Source: Eledone cirrhosa (lineage: Eukaryota; Mollusca; Cephalopoda; Octopoda; Eledonidae). Taken from it: a stretch of DNA of 64,000 nt. The notes below the pieces were generated by a model that saw only the letters and a program-made list of their open reading frames with translations, did not search any database and was not told the origin of the DNA. This document shows, piece by piece, positions 11,801 through 22,820 of this stretch. Made by a program: the position numbers and the translations under genes. The number at the start of each line of letters is the position of its first letter. Position 1 is the stretch's first letter. The stretch is from positions 411,465,464-411,529,463 of the forward strand of contig OZ024741.1 in NCBI GenBank assembly GCA_964016885.1, read 5' to 3'.

Positions 11801-12866
11801 CCCTTTCATTACCATATTTCTAATGAAAGACACTGTGTATGTTGTTTAACCCTTTCATTACCATATTTCTAATGTAAGACAGTGTCTATGTTGTTTAACC
11901 CTTTCATTACCATATTTCTAATGTAAGACAGTGTCTATGTTGTTTAACCCTTTCATTACAATATTTCTAATGTAAGACAGTGTCTATGTTGTTTAACCCT
12001 TTCATTACCATATTTCTAATGTAAGACAGTGTCTATGTTGTTTAACCCTTTCATTACCATATTTCTAATGTAAGACAGTGTCTATGTTGTTTAACCCTTT
12101 CAGTACCATATTTCTAATGTAAGACAGTGTCTATGTTGTTTAACCCTTTCATTACCATATTTCTAATGTAAGACAGTGTCTATGTTGTTTAACCCTTTCA
12201 TTACCATATTTCTAATGTAAGACAGTGTCTATGTTGTTTAACCCTTTCATTACCATATTTCTAATGTAAGACAGTGTCTATGTTGTTTAACCCTTTCATT
12301 ACCATATTTCTAATGTAAGACAGTGTCTATGTTGTTTAACCCTTTCATTACCATATTTCTAATGAAAGACACTGTCTATGTTGTTTAACCCTTTCATTAC
12401 CATATTTCTAATGTAAGACAGTGTCTATGTTGTTTAACCCTTTCATTACCATATTTCTAATGAAAGACACTGTCTATGTTGTTTAACCCTTCATTACCAT
12501 ATTTCTAATGAAAGACACTGTCTATGTTGTTTAACCCTTTCATTACCATATTTCTAATGAAAGACACTGTCTATGTTGTTTAACCCTTCATTACCATATT
12601 TCTAATGTAAGACAGTGTCTATGTTGTTTAACCCTTTCATTACCATATTTCTAATGTAAGACACTGTCTATGTTGTTTAACCCTTTCATTACCATATTTC
12701 TAATGTAAGACACTGTCTATGTTGTTTAACCCTTTCATTACCATATTTCTAATGTAAGACACTGTCTATGTTGTTTAACCCTTTCATTACCATATTTCTA
12801 ATGAAAGACACTGTCTACGTTGTTTAACCCTTCATTACCATATTTCTAATGTAAGACACTGTCTGT
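8865..12866. repeat. 49-bp minisatellite array (intron 3)
   Basis: The unit contains CTTTCATTACCATATTTCTA, then ATG(T/A)AAGACA(C/G)TGTC and TATGTTGTTTAAC. About 82 units are present over 4 kb. Three sub-types (GTAAGACACTG, GAAAGACACTG, GTAAGACAGTG) occur. The last type is concentrated in homogeneous runs at about 11070-11420 and 11870-12350, which points to recent local expansion. No protein is supported. Confidence 0.95.
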
Positions 12867-13048
12867 CTTTAATTTTCTTGTTACCATATTTTTAATGAAA
12901 ATCACTGGTTATAATTTTTCAAATCATTTTGAGAAAGATAAAGAATTTGGCAGGATTTAGCAATAAAATTTTCCAAATTATTTTCCAAATTATTTGTAAC
13001 ACACAGACAATGTACTTAATTTGAAATATGGTAACGAAAAAATTAATT
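12867..13048. mobile_element. MITE-like element with inverted ends, apparent source of the 49-bp repeat
   Basis: The left end TTTCTTGTTACCATATTTTT is mirrored at 13024-13045 by GAAATATGGTAACGAAAAAA. The interior has AAAGAATTTGGCAGGATTTAG. A second interrupted copy lies around 43282-43650 (AACCTTTCATTGCCATATTT, then AAAGAATTTAG, then AGAAGGATTTAG). I infer a small non-coding DNA element; no target duplication could be confirmed. Confidence 0.5.
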
Positions 13049-13072
13049 ATCTATTCTAATTTTGTTTATACG

Positions 13073-13123
13073 TAATAATTGTTTCTACTTTTGGCTCAAG
13101 GCCAGCAAATACTGGTACTTTAA
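13073..13123 (-). mobile_element. Short fragment of type I SINE
   Basis: AATAATTGTTTCTACTTTTG and GGCCAGCAAATACTGGTACT are the reverse of the last 50 bases of the type I SINE. The rest of the element is missing. Confidence 0.7.
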
Positions 13124-13178
13124 AAAGTCTAGAAGAAAACGATCAGTAGTTATATAGAATCTATTTTTATATTTGCAG

Positions 13179-13331
13179 AGTCTTCTGATCAGACTTATTG
13201 TTTACTTAGACCTTCTTGTGGAACATTTTGACCAAAGGTTTTCCAAGATTAAACACATATACCATATTCTTCTTGTTCTCTGGTCAATATTTCCTGAAGA
13301 CAGAAGTAAATTCACCGCCACTGAAAAAGAG
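13179..13331 (+). CDS. Host gene exon 4
   Basis: It lies between the acceptor TATATTTGCAG and donor GTAAGG, 153 bases, 51 codons, phase 0 to 0, residues 115-165. It starts SLLIRLIVYLDLLVEHFDQR and ends SKFTATEKE. The hydrophobic stretch LLIRLIVYLDLL is broken by Arg and Asp, so an amphipathic helix is more likely than a membrane segment. The following intron is about 27 kb and holds the retrotransposon cluster. Confidence 0.8.
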
Positions 13332-13521
13332 GTAAGGTTTTTCTTTCTTTTTTCTTCTTCATTAATTGTTAGACAAAATTTCTATTAAATTAAAATTTTC
13401 CAACATAATTTTATGTAAGAAGTCATTATATATCTTAGTAATGAAATAATCATCAGTTGATTCAAATTGAGTGCAATTTTTTGGAAATACTGTAATGAAG
13501 GCTTTAAATCAACCCCACACG

Positions 13522-13523
<2 letters not shown>

Positions 13524-13558
<35 letters not shown>
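13524..13558. repeat. (AAT)n microsatellite at the 3' end of LINE copy A
   Basis: About eleven AAT triplets directly abut the 3' terminus (on the minus strand GGTTAATAAAGAAAAC then ATT repeats). The run is either the element tail or the target microsatellite. Confidence 0.9.
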
Positions 13559-13559
<1 letters not shown>

Positions 13560-13802
13560 TTTTCTTTATTAACCACAAGGGTTTACATAAAGTAGACATT
13601 AAGGACAGTACAGGACAATACAGGACGGTACAAATGGGCATTTCTGCATGTAAAAAAATCAGAGGTTGAAATAAAATAACAAAGAAAAATTCCCCAATAG
13701 GGGGGAGACTTCCGAGGGACATTTGTGGACAAAGCCCATTAAAAGACCACAGTGGCCCTGACCACCAGGGCAAGTGCCCTCTCCCAGTTTTCCGCCTTTA
13801 AT

Positions 13803-16800
13803 TTACAGACACATACTCAGAGAAGGCCCATTCATTCGGGCCATACTTGCTTCTCTCACGCATCTTTCAACAAAATGCTGGGAAGAGAGCACTTCCCTCT
13901 CTACCCTGATTTTCCTTTTCAGATGAAATTTGAAAAAGTTAATCAGGGCATCACCGAAGAGGTAAGTGCTCGTCTTCAGCCCTTTCAAACGTGTCCACCA
14001 TACTATCTCTTTCGCCATGGCCACCAGACAGATAAAAACTGCCTGCCCTTCCCGGCTAAAGGAAGAGGGCGGGGCAATCCTCACGATGGACTCAGCTGAT
14101 AGCTGGATCCGTCCTACACGTGACAGCAGGTGTTCGACATAAACCCACAAGTCAGCAATGCTCGGACACTGGACGAGTGCGTGCAGGACGGTTTCGTCGC
14201 CCTGTGCGCATCTCGGACATGCCCGGCTGATGGCACCTCCATGCCTGTAAAGTTTATCCCGAACTGGCAAAGCACCCCGGTAGCACTGCCAGGCCAGGGA
14301 TTTCTGGAAGTTGTCCATAGGCCCCGGCCCGAAAGTCCTTCCGAAGAGATTGGCTAGTTGATTTTCGTCGACGCCTAGAGTTTCTCCAAGTACGTCGTCG
14401 CTCTTCCCCACCACTAATCCCCTATAGAACGCCAAGGTGGAGTTTCCACCGATCACATTGCCCGATTGGTCGAGGGCTGTGAGCACCTGAAGACAATCCA
14501 GTCTCCAAGCGCTCCCTCTCGGTCTTCGCTTGACCCAGGACTGCATCTCCGTCAAGGAGACGAGCTGGGGAAAGACGCATCTAGCAAACGGCGACCACAC
14601 CTGATCACCGTCGAGGAAGAGGTGGAGATGTCGTAGCCTGAGCGCATGTCTGCGCATCATCAGCCACGGCATGCCCAGCCCTCCACGTAGCGGGTGTTGA
14701 CAGCAGATTGACCGCCTGACCATCAGAGCGCGTCCCTTCCACAAGAAGCGAAAGAGCAAATGCTCCAGCGCAGTCAGGCGGGGCTTAGGACAAGGTACGA
14801 CGGTCAGGCGGTAGTAGATGACGGATGCGATGTACGCATTCGCCACCTCCGCTCGACCTTTCAGGGATAGCTTCCTCTCGGCCCATTTCTGGGTGAGAGA
14901 AGCCACCCTGCTCGTCACCTCGTCCCAGTTTTTGTCCGTCTGGAGGTCTGGACCGAACCAGACCCCTAGCAATTTAACCGGTCTGTCCGTCCAGCGCCCA
15001 ACGACGCTGTTGGACGGCATGGACCTGCCTCTCCAGGTGCCGAGCTGCAGCCCCACTGACTTTTCCTGGTTGATCATTGCTCCTGTCACCGCTTCGTATT
15101 CTCTTAGTGTAGTGCCGATCGCCTCGATGTGTTTGGCGTTCGACACCACTACGGTGACATCGTCGGCATATGCTGACACGGATCTTCCGCATCCTAGTTC
15201 GCGCGGGACCCCCCTCAGCGTCTCCAGTTTGTGCAGTAATGGCTCGAGAGTCAATACGTACAATAGAGACGAGAGGGGACATCCTTGGCGGACCGAGCGC
15301 ATGATGTTGAACGGTTCCGAAAGGTGACCGTTCACTCTCACCACAGAGCAGATGTCACTGTGCATGGCAGCGATCCAGCCTCTGAAGATGGGCCCAAAGC
15401 CATCCGCCCTCAGGACTGCCGTTAGGTAATGATGGTCGACCCTATCGAAGGCTTTCGACTGATCTAAATTGATCAAAGACCCACCCGTGCCAGGTTCCTT
15501 AGCTACCCTCTCTACGATGTATCGCATGAAGTGGAGGTTGTCGTGGATGGATCTGTCTGGAATGGCGCATGTCTGCGCCTCTCCCACCAGACCACCAACG
15601 ACAAGTGCCAACCTCTTTGCTAGCACCTTGGCCAAAATCTTGAACTCTGTGTTTAGCAGAGTTATGGGCCTAAAATTATCTATGTTATCCCCCTTGTTCG
15701 GATCCTTTCTCAGCAGCGCCACCGCTCCTCGGCTCACAGAGCTGGGAATTCTCCCGTTCTGTTGCCAGTTGCAGTAGACGTCTGCCAAGAGGCCTCCGAA
15801 CAAGTTTGGCATTTGTACGTAAAGTTCATAGGGCAGACCATCCAAACCAGGCGATTTACCCTTTGTGCAACTAGTCATTGCATCCCGTACTTCAGCGGTT
15901 GTTATCGGCTTTTCGCAACACTCCGCCTCAGTGGCCGAGAGCCGTGACAGTCCGTCGAGGTAGACACTAAAGTCCATCCCTCGATCCGGCCCGCCACTGC
16001 CCCGAAACAGTTGAGCGAAGTGTCGCTGAAAAGCTTCACACATTTGCCCGGGATCGAGTAGCTTGCGCCCGTCGTGGTCCACCAAAGACCGGATCGTGGC
16101 TTTGTTGCCACGACGCGCCTCCGCCACTCGGGCCCATTGAACGGCTTTCGTCCCCTCATGTCTGATAGCACGCACCCTAGCTCTGACAACGCAGCCTTCG
16201 TGCTTTGCATTGAAGAATTGGTCAAGGGCCAATTTCGCCGCAAGTACGTCGGTCGCGATGCCTTTGCTAAGCGCCTCATCTAATTTTCTAACTAGTTCTC
16301 CCTCTGCTCTATTTTTCTCTATTGCTAAAGTCTTACTAAACCTAATGGACTCTATTCTAATTGCTCTTTTCAGAGCAAACCACCACTTGTTGTTGACGAT
16401 GGCCCCCGTCCAGCGTTCAGCTTCCAGTAACCAGGCCCTTGTCTATGAAGTCTGTCTATGTCGATCTCACAGATCACAAATTTGTGGTCTGTGTAGTCGA
16501 CTATTTTAAATTGTGGACAACTTATATTAGCCTTATCTAGTTCTCTGCAGAATACCCTATCGAGATACGATCTGGATGACCCGATGCGGTTTGTCCATGT
16601 CCACATTGGCACATTCGGGTGATCCAGTCGATACCTGTCAGACAGTTCAAAACGTCTGAGCAGGTTGGTGAGGCCCTTGCACCCTCCTCCCCTATCCACT
16701 AGCCCCACACGATCCCAGCGTGCATCCAAGATACCGTTCCAGTCGCCCACTAATACTAAAGAGCGGGACGTTCCAAGAAAGGTCTCTAGACGTCTGAAGA

Positions 16801-17164
16801 AATCTGGCCGTCCTGCCCCTGTTGGGGCGTAGACGGCTACTAGCCTGAAAGCATTGCCTTCGCTGCTGGTCACGTCCAGCACCACCGACTTACCTTCTGG
16901 GTCTAGGAAGATGGCCCGTATCGCGAGATCCAAGCCTCTCCGAAAAAGGTCGGCGACCCCTCCCCCCGATCCTGGACGGCTGGGAGATGCGCAAACATCG
17001 TAGCTGCCGAAGATCGGTGCGAAGGCCTGTGCTTCAGAGATTCTGGTTTCACTGATGGCCACCACATCTATGTTTAGTGACCTGAGGTCGTTGAGCAGGT
17101 GACCCTGCTTCCAAGATGACCCCAGGCCACGTGCATTTATACTGCCTATTCTGAGTACGGCCAT
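13803..17164 (-). pseudogene. LINE copy A ORF2: endonuclease-reverse transcriptase (frameshifted)
   Basis: The ORF starts at the ATG at 17164 (MAVLRIGSINARG). The APE endonuclease shows AISETRIS, VGDWNGILD, SSRSYLDRVF and YTDHKFVI. The frame breaks near 16411-16416, where a deletion of about 65 bases relative to copies B and D joins WKLNAG to the reverse-transcriptase part. From there to the TAA at 13803-13805 there are about 870 open codons: FRPITLLNT near 15670, DQSKAFDRV near 15455, RQGCPLSS near 15280, YADD near 15160, and a C-terminal CPRC...HALVQC knuckle near 14190. In an intact copy the product would nick target DNA and prime reverse transcription on it. This copy cannot make a single polypeptide. 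Confidence 0.85.
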
Positions 17165-17196
17165 GTTGGATGAGAAATGGGGCAAGTGAGAAAGGG

Positions 17197-19200
17197 TCAC
17201 TTACCTTGTTCGTGTGGTGAAGGGACAGTAGAACCGTCCCTTTCGCTGGTCGTGGGTGTTTCCAAGAGGATGTCAGTGTATATCCTCTTGGTAACCGACC
17301 CTCTGAAGTCTCCAACTACATTGGGGAATTTTTGTTTTAAAGGTTTGTACTGTTCTATTGAGATTTCGATGATGCTTATGTTTGTCGGGAGAGTTCTTGG
17401 TGTTGGTGGGGTGTAGTAGTTTTTTTCTGTGATGTCTGTGTGCTGCTTTATATATTGTATGAGTTCTTTTTTTGCCATGTTTATGGCTGTGTACTTTTTG
17501 GGGGAGGGGTGATTTTGTTGCTGTTTTCTTCTTGTTGCAGTTTGGTGTGTGTGTCTTGTGTTTGCGTTGTTGGTGTTTTTGATAATGCTGGTGGTGGTGT
17601 GGTTGTTGTTGTCAGTGGTGGTGATGGTGGTGGTGTTGCTGCAAGTTTCCTTGCTGCCTTTACCCCTCTTTGTATGCCTTCGCTTTTGGAGGGTGAATCT
17701 AAGGGGTTTTTTGTTTTTTTGTTTTTGTGGCAGACCGTTTGCCACTTCACTCCCACCTCAAACTCCATGTTGGATTCTGTGTTGTCTGGGAGGGGTATGT
17801 GCTCCACAGCTGTTGGTGGTGGTAGTGGAGCCCTCTTCGGCAATTTTGTTGCTGAGGTAGCTACTTCAAATGTAGCTATTGGTGTTGCCGCCACTGATGA
17901 TGCTGCTTTAGTTGTCCGTGGCCTTGGTACGGGTGCTACGGACGTTGCCCTCCTACTCACCGTGGAAGGGGCTTCTTCGTTTGTTGCCTGCCCTGCTCTT
18001 GGTAGCAGCGGACCAGGTATTGGAAGGAGAGGGGCCTTCTTCGCTGTCTTCTGCGGGCAAAAGGCCCTGAGGTGACCCTTCGACCCACAGAGATAACATT
18101 TTGGCCGTCTTCCTTCTACACTTATAGGGAGTTGGAGTCCTTCCTCGATGTCTATGATATCGGGGATAGCGTCGATACATTCCTGGTCAGTTTGTATAAG
18201 CATTTGCATGCCTATACCTGACCAGTTCTCTCTCCCTATTTTTTCTACTTGCAGCAAGGACAGACGCGGCCAGCCAAGGTATGGGCACGTCGGGTGGGAC
18301 CTGGGTCACTTTGACCCTCACAATTTTCTGCCCGCAGTAGGAGGGCACCAAGACTATCTCCTCACTCTTTAGGGTTTCCAAAGAGTGAGACTTTGCTTCC
18401 TGGGGGGTGGCGAAAAGTACGTCTACTGTGGCGTACTTTCTGCCTCGGGTGATGTGGGTTTTGCGTGCCCAGACGCACCCGAAGGCCTTTTGGATTTGAG
18501 CCTCCGTGGCTCTCTCCACCCGATGTGAGATTTTGCTTACGGTGCGGTAAGTCACCGTCCGTAGCTGCTGGTCCTTGAAAAAATCGGGTGGAGGTTTCAG
18601 GGAAACTCTATTTGCGCTTCTTGTCACCATGGCCCTTGCGACTGCCATCTCCTCCTCTGTGACTAACACTGTCTCGATATTTCGAGCGACACCTGCAAAA
18701 GAAGTGGTCCCTTTTTCAGCAGCACCACTATTGCTGCCGTTACTGGTCTTACTGGTGGTGTTGAGAACGCTATTACAGGTATCGGTGCTATTGTTGTTGT
18801 TTTCGTTGGTACAGTTGTTGGTGTTGTTGTTGTTGTTTTCGTTGATACTGTTGCTGTTGTTACTGTTATTGTGGCTGTTGTTATTATTGTTGTTTTTGTT
18901 GATACTGTTCCTACTATTATTGTTGTTGTGGCTGTTGTTATTGTCATTGTTAATGTCGTTCTCGACCTTACCGCTGTTATTTTTGTTATTGTCGTTCTCG
19001 ACTTTACCGCTGTTGTTTTTGTTGTTGCTGTTGTTGTTGTTGCTGTTGTTGTTGTTGTTGTTGTTGTTTGTGTTAGAAATATTTGTTAATTTTAAATCTG
19101 TTACAATCTTCTTTTCCTTTGTAATATTTTCATTTATATTTACCTCCGCTGGAACGCTGTGTTGTCTGACAGCGCTCTCTCTCTTTCTTATGTTATCCAT
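17197..19200 (-). pseudogene. LINE copy A ORF1: RNA-binding gag-like protein (frameshifted)
   Basis: The first true ATG is at 19200 (MDNIRKRESAVRQHS). A low-complexity Asn/Ser/Lys tract follows (about 18790-19080), then a conserved globular part (TVTYRTVSK...VERATEAQIQKA...TPQEAKSHSL). A one-base shift near 18255 moves the frame to a CX2CX4HX4C knuckle (CYLCGSKGHLRAFC, about 18060-18100), then a Thr/Pro-rich linker. A third frame carries a conserved C-terminal block (FPNVVGDFRG...IYTDILLE...TSERDGSTVP) ending at the TGA at 17197-17199. The knuckle indicates nucleic-acid binding. Two frame changes make this copy non-functional unless the shifts are programmed, for which I see no evidence. Confidence 0.78.
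17198..17207 (-). promoter_or_regulatory. Conserved AAGGTAAGTG at the ORF1 stop (copy A)
   Basis: The minus strand reads AAGGTAAGTG, a perfect 5' splice-donor consensus, overlapping the ORF1 stop. The same ten bases are at the same place in copy B (22811-22820) and copy D (38044-38053), although surrounding bases differ. The function is unknown. Confidence 0.5.
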
Positions 19201-19239
19201 ATTGAAATTTTTCAAAAAAAATATTTTTACACAAATACG

Positions 19240-19270
19240 AATACGGCACCCCGTAAAGGGGTGCCGTATT
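19240..19270. other. Perfect 13-bp hairpin in the 5' UTR of LINE copy A
   Basis: AATACGGCACCCC, a five-base loop GTAAA, and GGGGTGCCGTATT form a perfect stem of 13 pairs about 40 bases upstream of the ORF1 ATG on the minus strand. Copies B and D have different sequence here, with shorter imperfect stems (around TTGGGC/GCCCCAA in B and TATTGGG/CCCAATA in D). Confidence 0.7.
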
Positions 19271-19628
19271 ATTTACTAGTGAACCCCTGTATTAGGTGGG
19301 TCACTTCTTCTAAACTTTTATCAAATTTAAAACTTGAATAAAAGGATTAACCACAAGGGTTTACATAAAGTAGACATTAAGGACAGTACAGGACAATACA
19401 GGACGGTACAAATGGGCATTTCTGCGTGTAAAAAAACAAAAACAGAAGATGTAACAAAAAATTAACAATAAAAATTCCCCAATAGGGGGAGACTTCCGAG
19501 GGACATTTGTGGAGAAAGCCCTTTAAAAGGCCACAGTGCCCTCTCCTAGTTTTCCACCTTTAATTTACAGACACATACTCAGAGTAGGCCCATTCACTCG
19601 GGCCATACTTGCTTCTCTCACGCATCTT

Positions 19629-22600
19629 TCAACAAAATGCTGGGAAGAGAACACTTCCCTCTCTACCCTGATTTTCCTTTTCAAATTTGAAAAAGTTAAT
19701 CAGGGCATCACCGAAGAGGTAAGTGCTCGTCTTCAGCCCTTTCAAACGTGTCCACCATACTATTCCTTTCGCCATGGCCACCAGACAGATAAAAACTGCC
19801 TGCCCTTCCCGGCTAAAGGAAGAGGGCGGGGCAATCCTCAAGATGGACTCAGCTGATAGCTGGATCCGTCATACACGTGACAGCAGGTGTTCGACATAAA
19901 CCCACAAGTCAGCAATGCTCGGACACTGGACGAGTGCGGGCAGGACGGTTTCGTCGCCCTGCGCGCATCTCGGACATGCCCGGCTGACGGCACCTCCATG
20001 GCTGTAGAGTTTATCCCGAACTGGCAAAGCTCCTCGGTAGCACTGCCAGGCCAGGGATTTCTGGAAGTTGTCCATAGGCCCCGGTCCGAAAGTTCTTCCG
20101 AAGAGATTGGCTAGTTGATTTTCGTCGACGCCTAGAGTTTCTCCAAGTATGTTGTCGCTCTTCCCCTCCACTAATCCTCTATAGAACGCCAAGGTGGAGT
20201 TTCCACCGATCACATTGCCCGATTGGTCAAGGGCTGTGAGCGCCTGAAGACATTTCAGCCTCCAAGCGCTCCCTCTCGGTCTTCGCTTGACCCAGGACTG
20301 CAGCTCCGTCAAGGAGACGAGCTGGGGAAAGACGCATCTAGCAAACGGCGACCACACCTGATCACCGTCGAGGAAGAGGTGGAGATGTCGTAGCCTGAGC
20401 GCGTGTTTGCGCATCATCAGTCACAGCATACCCAGCCCTCCACGTAGCGGGTGTTGACAGCAGATCGACCGCCTGACCATCGGAGCGCATCCCTTTCACA
20501 AAAAGCGAAAGAGCAAACGCTCCAGCGCAGTCAGGCGGGGCTTAGGACAAGGTACGACGGTCAGGCGGTAGTAGATGACGGACGTGATGTACGCGTTAGC
20601 CACCTCCGCTCGACCTTTCAGGGATAGCTTCCACTCCACTGACTTTTCCTGGTTGATCATTGCTCCTGTCACCGCTTCGTATTCTCTTAGTGTAGTGCCG
20701 ATCGCCTCGATGTGTTTGGCGTTCGACACCACTATGGTGACATCGTCCGCATATGCTGACATGGATCTTCCGCATCCTAGTTCGTGCGGGATCCCCCTCA
20801 ACGTCTCCAATTTGTGCAGTAATGGCTCGAGAGTCAATACGTACAAGAGGGATGAGAGGGGACATCCTTGGTGGACCGAGCACATCATGTTGAACGGTTC
20901 CGAAAGGTGACCGTTCACTCTCACCACAGAGAAGATGTCGCTGTGCATGGCAGCGATCCAGCCTCTGAAGACGGGCCCAAAGCCAGCCGCCCTCAGGACT
21001 GCCGCTAGGTAACGATGGTCAACCCTATCGAAAGCTTTCGACTGATCTAAATTGATCAAGTACCCACCCGTGCCAGGTTCCCTAGCTACCCTCTCTACGT
21101 TGTATCGCATGAGGTGGCGGTTGTCGTGGATGGATCTGTCTGGAATGGCGCATGTCTGCGCCTCTACCACCAGACCACCAACGACAAGCGCCAACCTCTT
21201 TGCTTGCACCTTGGCCAAAATCTTGAACTCTGTGTTTAGCAGAGTTATGGGCCTGAAATTATCTATGTTATCCCCCTTGTTCAGATCTTTTCTCAGCAGC
21301 GCCACAGCTCCTCGGCTCACAGAGCTAGGAATTCTCCCGTTCTGTTGCCAGTTGCAGTAGACGTCCGCCAAGAGGCCTCCGAACAAGTCTGGCATCTGTA
21401 CGTAAAGTTCATAGGGCAGACCATCCAAACCAGGCGATTTACCCCTTGTGCAGCCAGTCATTGCCTCCCGTACTTCAGCGGCTGTTATCGGCTTTTCGCA
21501 ACACTCCGCCTCAATGGCCGAGAGCCGCGGCAGTCCGTCGAGGTAGACACTAAAGTCCATCCCTCAATCCGGCCCGCCGCTGCCCCCGAACAGCTGTGCG
21601 AAGTGTCGCTGAAAAGCTTCACACATTTGCCCGGGATTGAGTAGCATGCGCCCGTCGTGGTCCACCAAAGACCGGATCGTGGCTTTGTTGCCACGACGCG
21701 CCTCCGCCACTCGGGCCCATTGAACGGCTTTCGTCCCCTCATGTCTGAGAGCACGCACCCTAGCTCTGACAACGCAGCCTTCGTGCTTTGCATTGAATAA
21801 TTGGTCAAGGGCCAATTTCGCCGCAGGTACGTCGGTCGCGATGCCTTTCTAAGCGCCTCGTCTAATTTTCTAACTAGTTCTCCCTCTGCTCTATTTTTCT
21901 CTATTGCTAAAGCCTTACTAAACCTAATGGACTCTATTCTAATTGCTCTTTTCAGAGCAAACCACCACTTGTTGTTGACGATGGCCCCCGTCAACGCCCG
22001 CTTAACTAGTTCGCTAATCCGGTCTCTGTAGGCCTTGCGTGCTGGTAAGGACGCGTATAGCTTCCAGTAGCCGGGTCCTCGTCTATGAAGCCTATCTAAG
22101 TCAAGCACACAGATCACGAATTTGTGGTCCGATAGCTGACTATCTTGAATTGTGGACAGCCTATGCTAGACCTATCTATTTTCCTACAAAATACTCTATC
22201 TAGATATGATCTGGATGACCCTACGCGATTTTTCCAAGTCCACATTGGCACATTCGGCAAATCCAATCGGTACCTGTCAGACAGTTCAAAACTTCTGAGC
22301 AGGTTGGTGAGGCTCTTGCACCCTCCTCCCCTATCCGCTAATCCCACACAGTCCCAGCGTGCATCTAAGATCCCGTTCCAGTCGCCCACCTACACTAAAG
22401 TGCGGGACGTTCCAAGAAAGGTCTCCAGACGCCGGAAGAAATCAGGCCGCCCTGCTCCTGTCGGGGCATAGACGGCCACTAGCCAGCACGTCCAGCACCA
22501 CCAACTTACCTTCTGGGTCCAGGAAGATGGCCTGTATGGCGAGATCCAAACCTCTCCAAAAAAGCACAGCAACTCCTCCCCCCGATCAGGACGGCTGGGA

Positions 22601-22779
22601 GATGCATACACATCGTAGCCGCCGAAGATCGGTGCGAAGGCCCATGCTTCGGAGATTCTGGTCTCGCTGATGGCCACTACATCTATGTTTAGTGACTTGA
22701 TGTCATTGAGCAGGTGGCCCTGCTTCCATGACGACCCTAAGCCACGCGCATTTATACTGCCTATTCTGAGTGAGGTCAT
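19629..22779 (-). pseudogene. LINE copy B ORF2 (multiple breaks)
   Basis: The frame starts at the ATG at 22779 (MTSLRIGSINARG). The endonuclease is broken near 22390-22560 by frameshifts and a short deletion. The reverse transcriptase is readable from about 22117 to 20496 in two frames, with FRPITLLNT, DQSKAFDRVDH, HQGCPLSS (His for the usual Arg) and YADD near 20750. Relative to A, an in-frame loss of about 58 codons follows EKSV near 20635 and removes the LLGVWFG block. The C-terminus to about 19700 keeps the CPRC...LVQC knuckle, but its His is replaced (TVLPALVQC). This copy is clearly dead. Confidence 0.8.
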
Positions 22780-22810
22780 GTTGAAATGGAGTGGAAAAGA
22801 TGGGAAAGAC

Positions 22811-22820
22811 CACTTACCTT
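22811..22820 (-). promoter_or_regulatory. Conserved AAGGTAAGTG at the ORF1 stop (copy B)
   Basis: The same ten-base motif as in copies A and D overlaps the TAA that ends ORF1, 32-42 bases before the ORF2 ATG. Confidence 0.45.

Larger units (their letters stand above)
13559..19342 (-). mobile_element. Tx1/L1-like non-LTR retrotransposon, copy A (near full length, defective)
   Basis: On the minus strand the order is 5' UTR (19342-19201), ORF1 with an Asn-rich N-terminus and CCHC knuckle, a 32-base gap, ORF2 with APE endonuclease then reverse transcriptase then CX2CX8HX4C, and a 3' UTR ending at an ATT run. The RT signature (LLNTEFKILAKVLAKRL, QTC, DQSKAFDRVDH, RQGCPLSSLLYVL, YADD) fits the Tx1/L1 lineage as I remember it. 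Its 3' portion up to about 16410 matches copy B closely, whereas the endonuclease portion matches copy D almost perfectly; the switch coincides with a deletion of about 65 bases. Confidence 0.85.

Noticed and set aside
8865..12866. CRISPR-like array (regular 49-bp units)
   Set aside because: Units are contiguous with no unique spacers, and the context is a eukaryotic intron; it is a minisatellite.
17440..18075. Plus-strand reading frame of 211 residues opposite LINE ORF1
   Set aside because: It is the complement of the Thr/Pro-rich linker and knuckle of copy A ORF1, with Val/Gly bias typical of antisense low-complexity sequence.
18575..19279. Plus-strand Leu-rich reading frame of 234 residues resembling membrane segments
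   Set aside because: It is the antisense of the Asn/Ser triplet tract of copy A ORF1.
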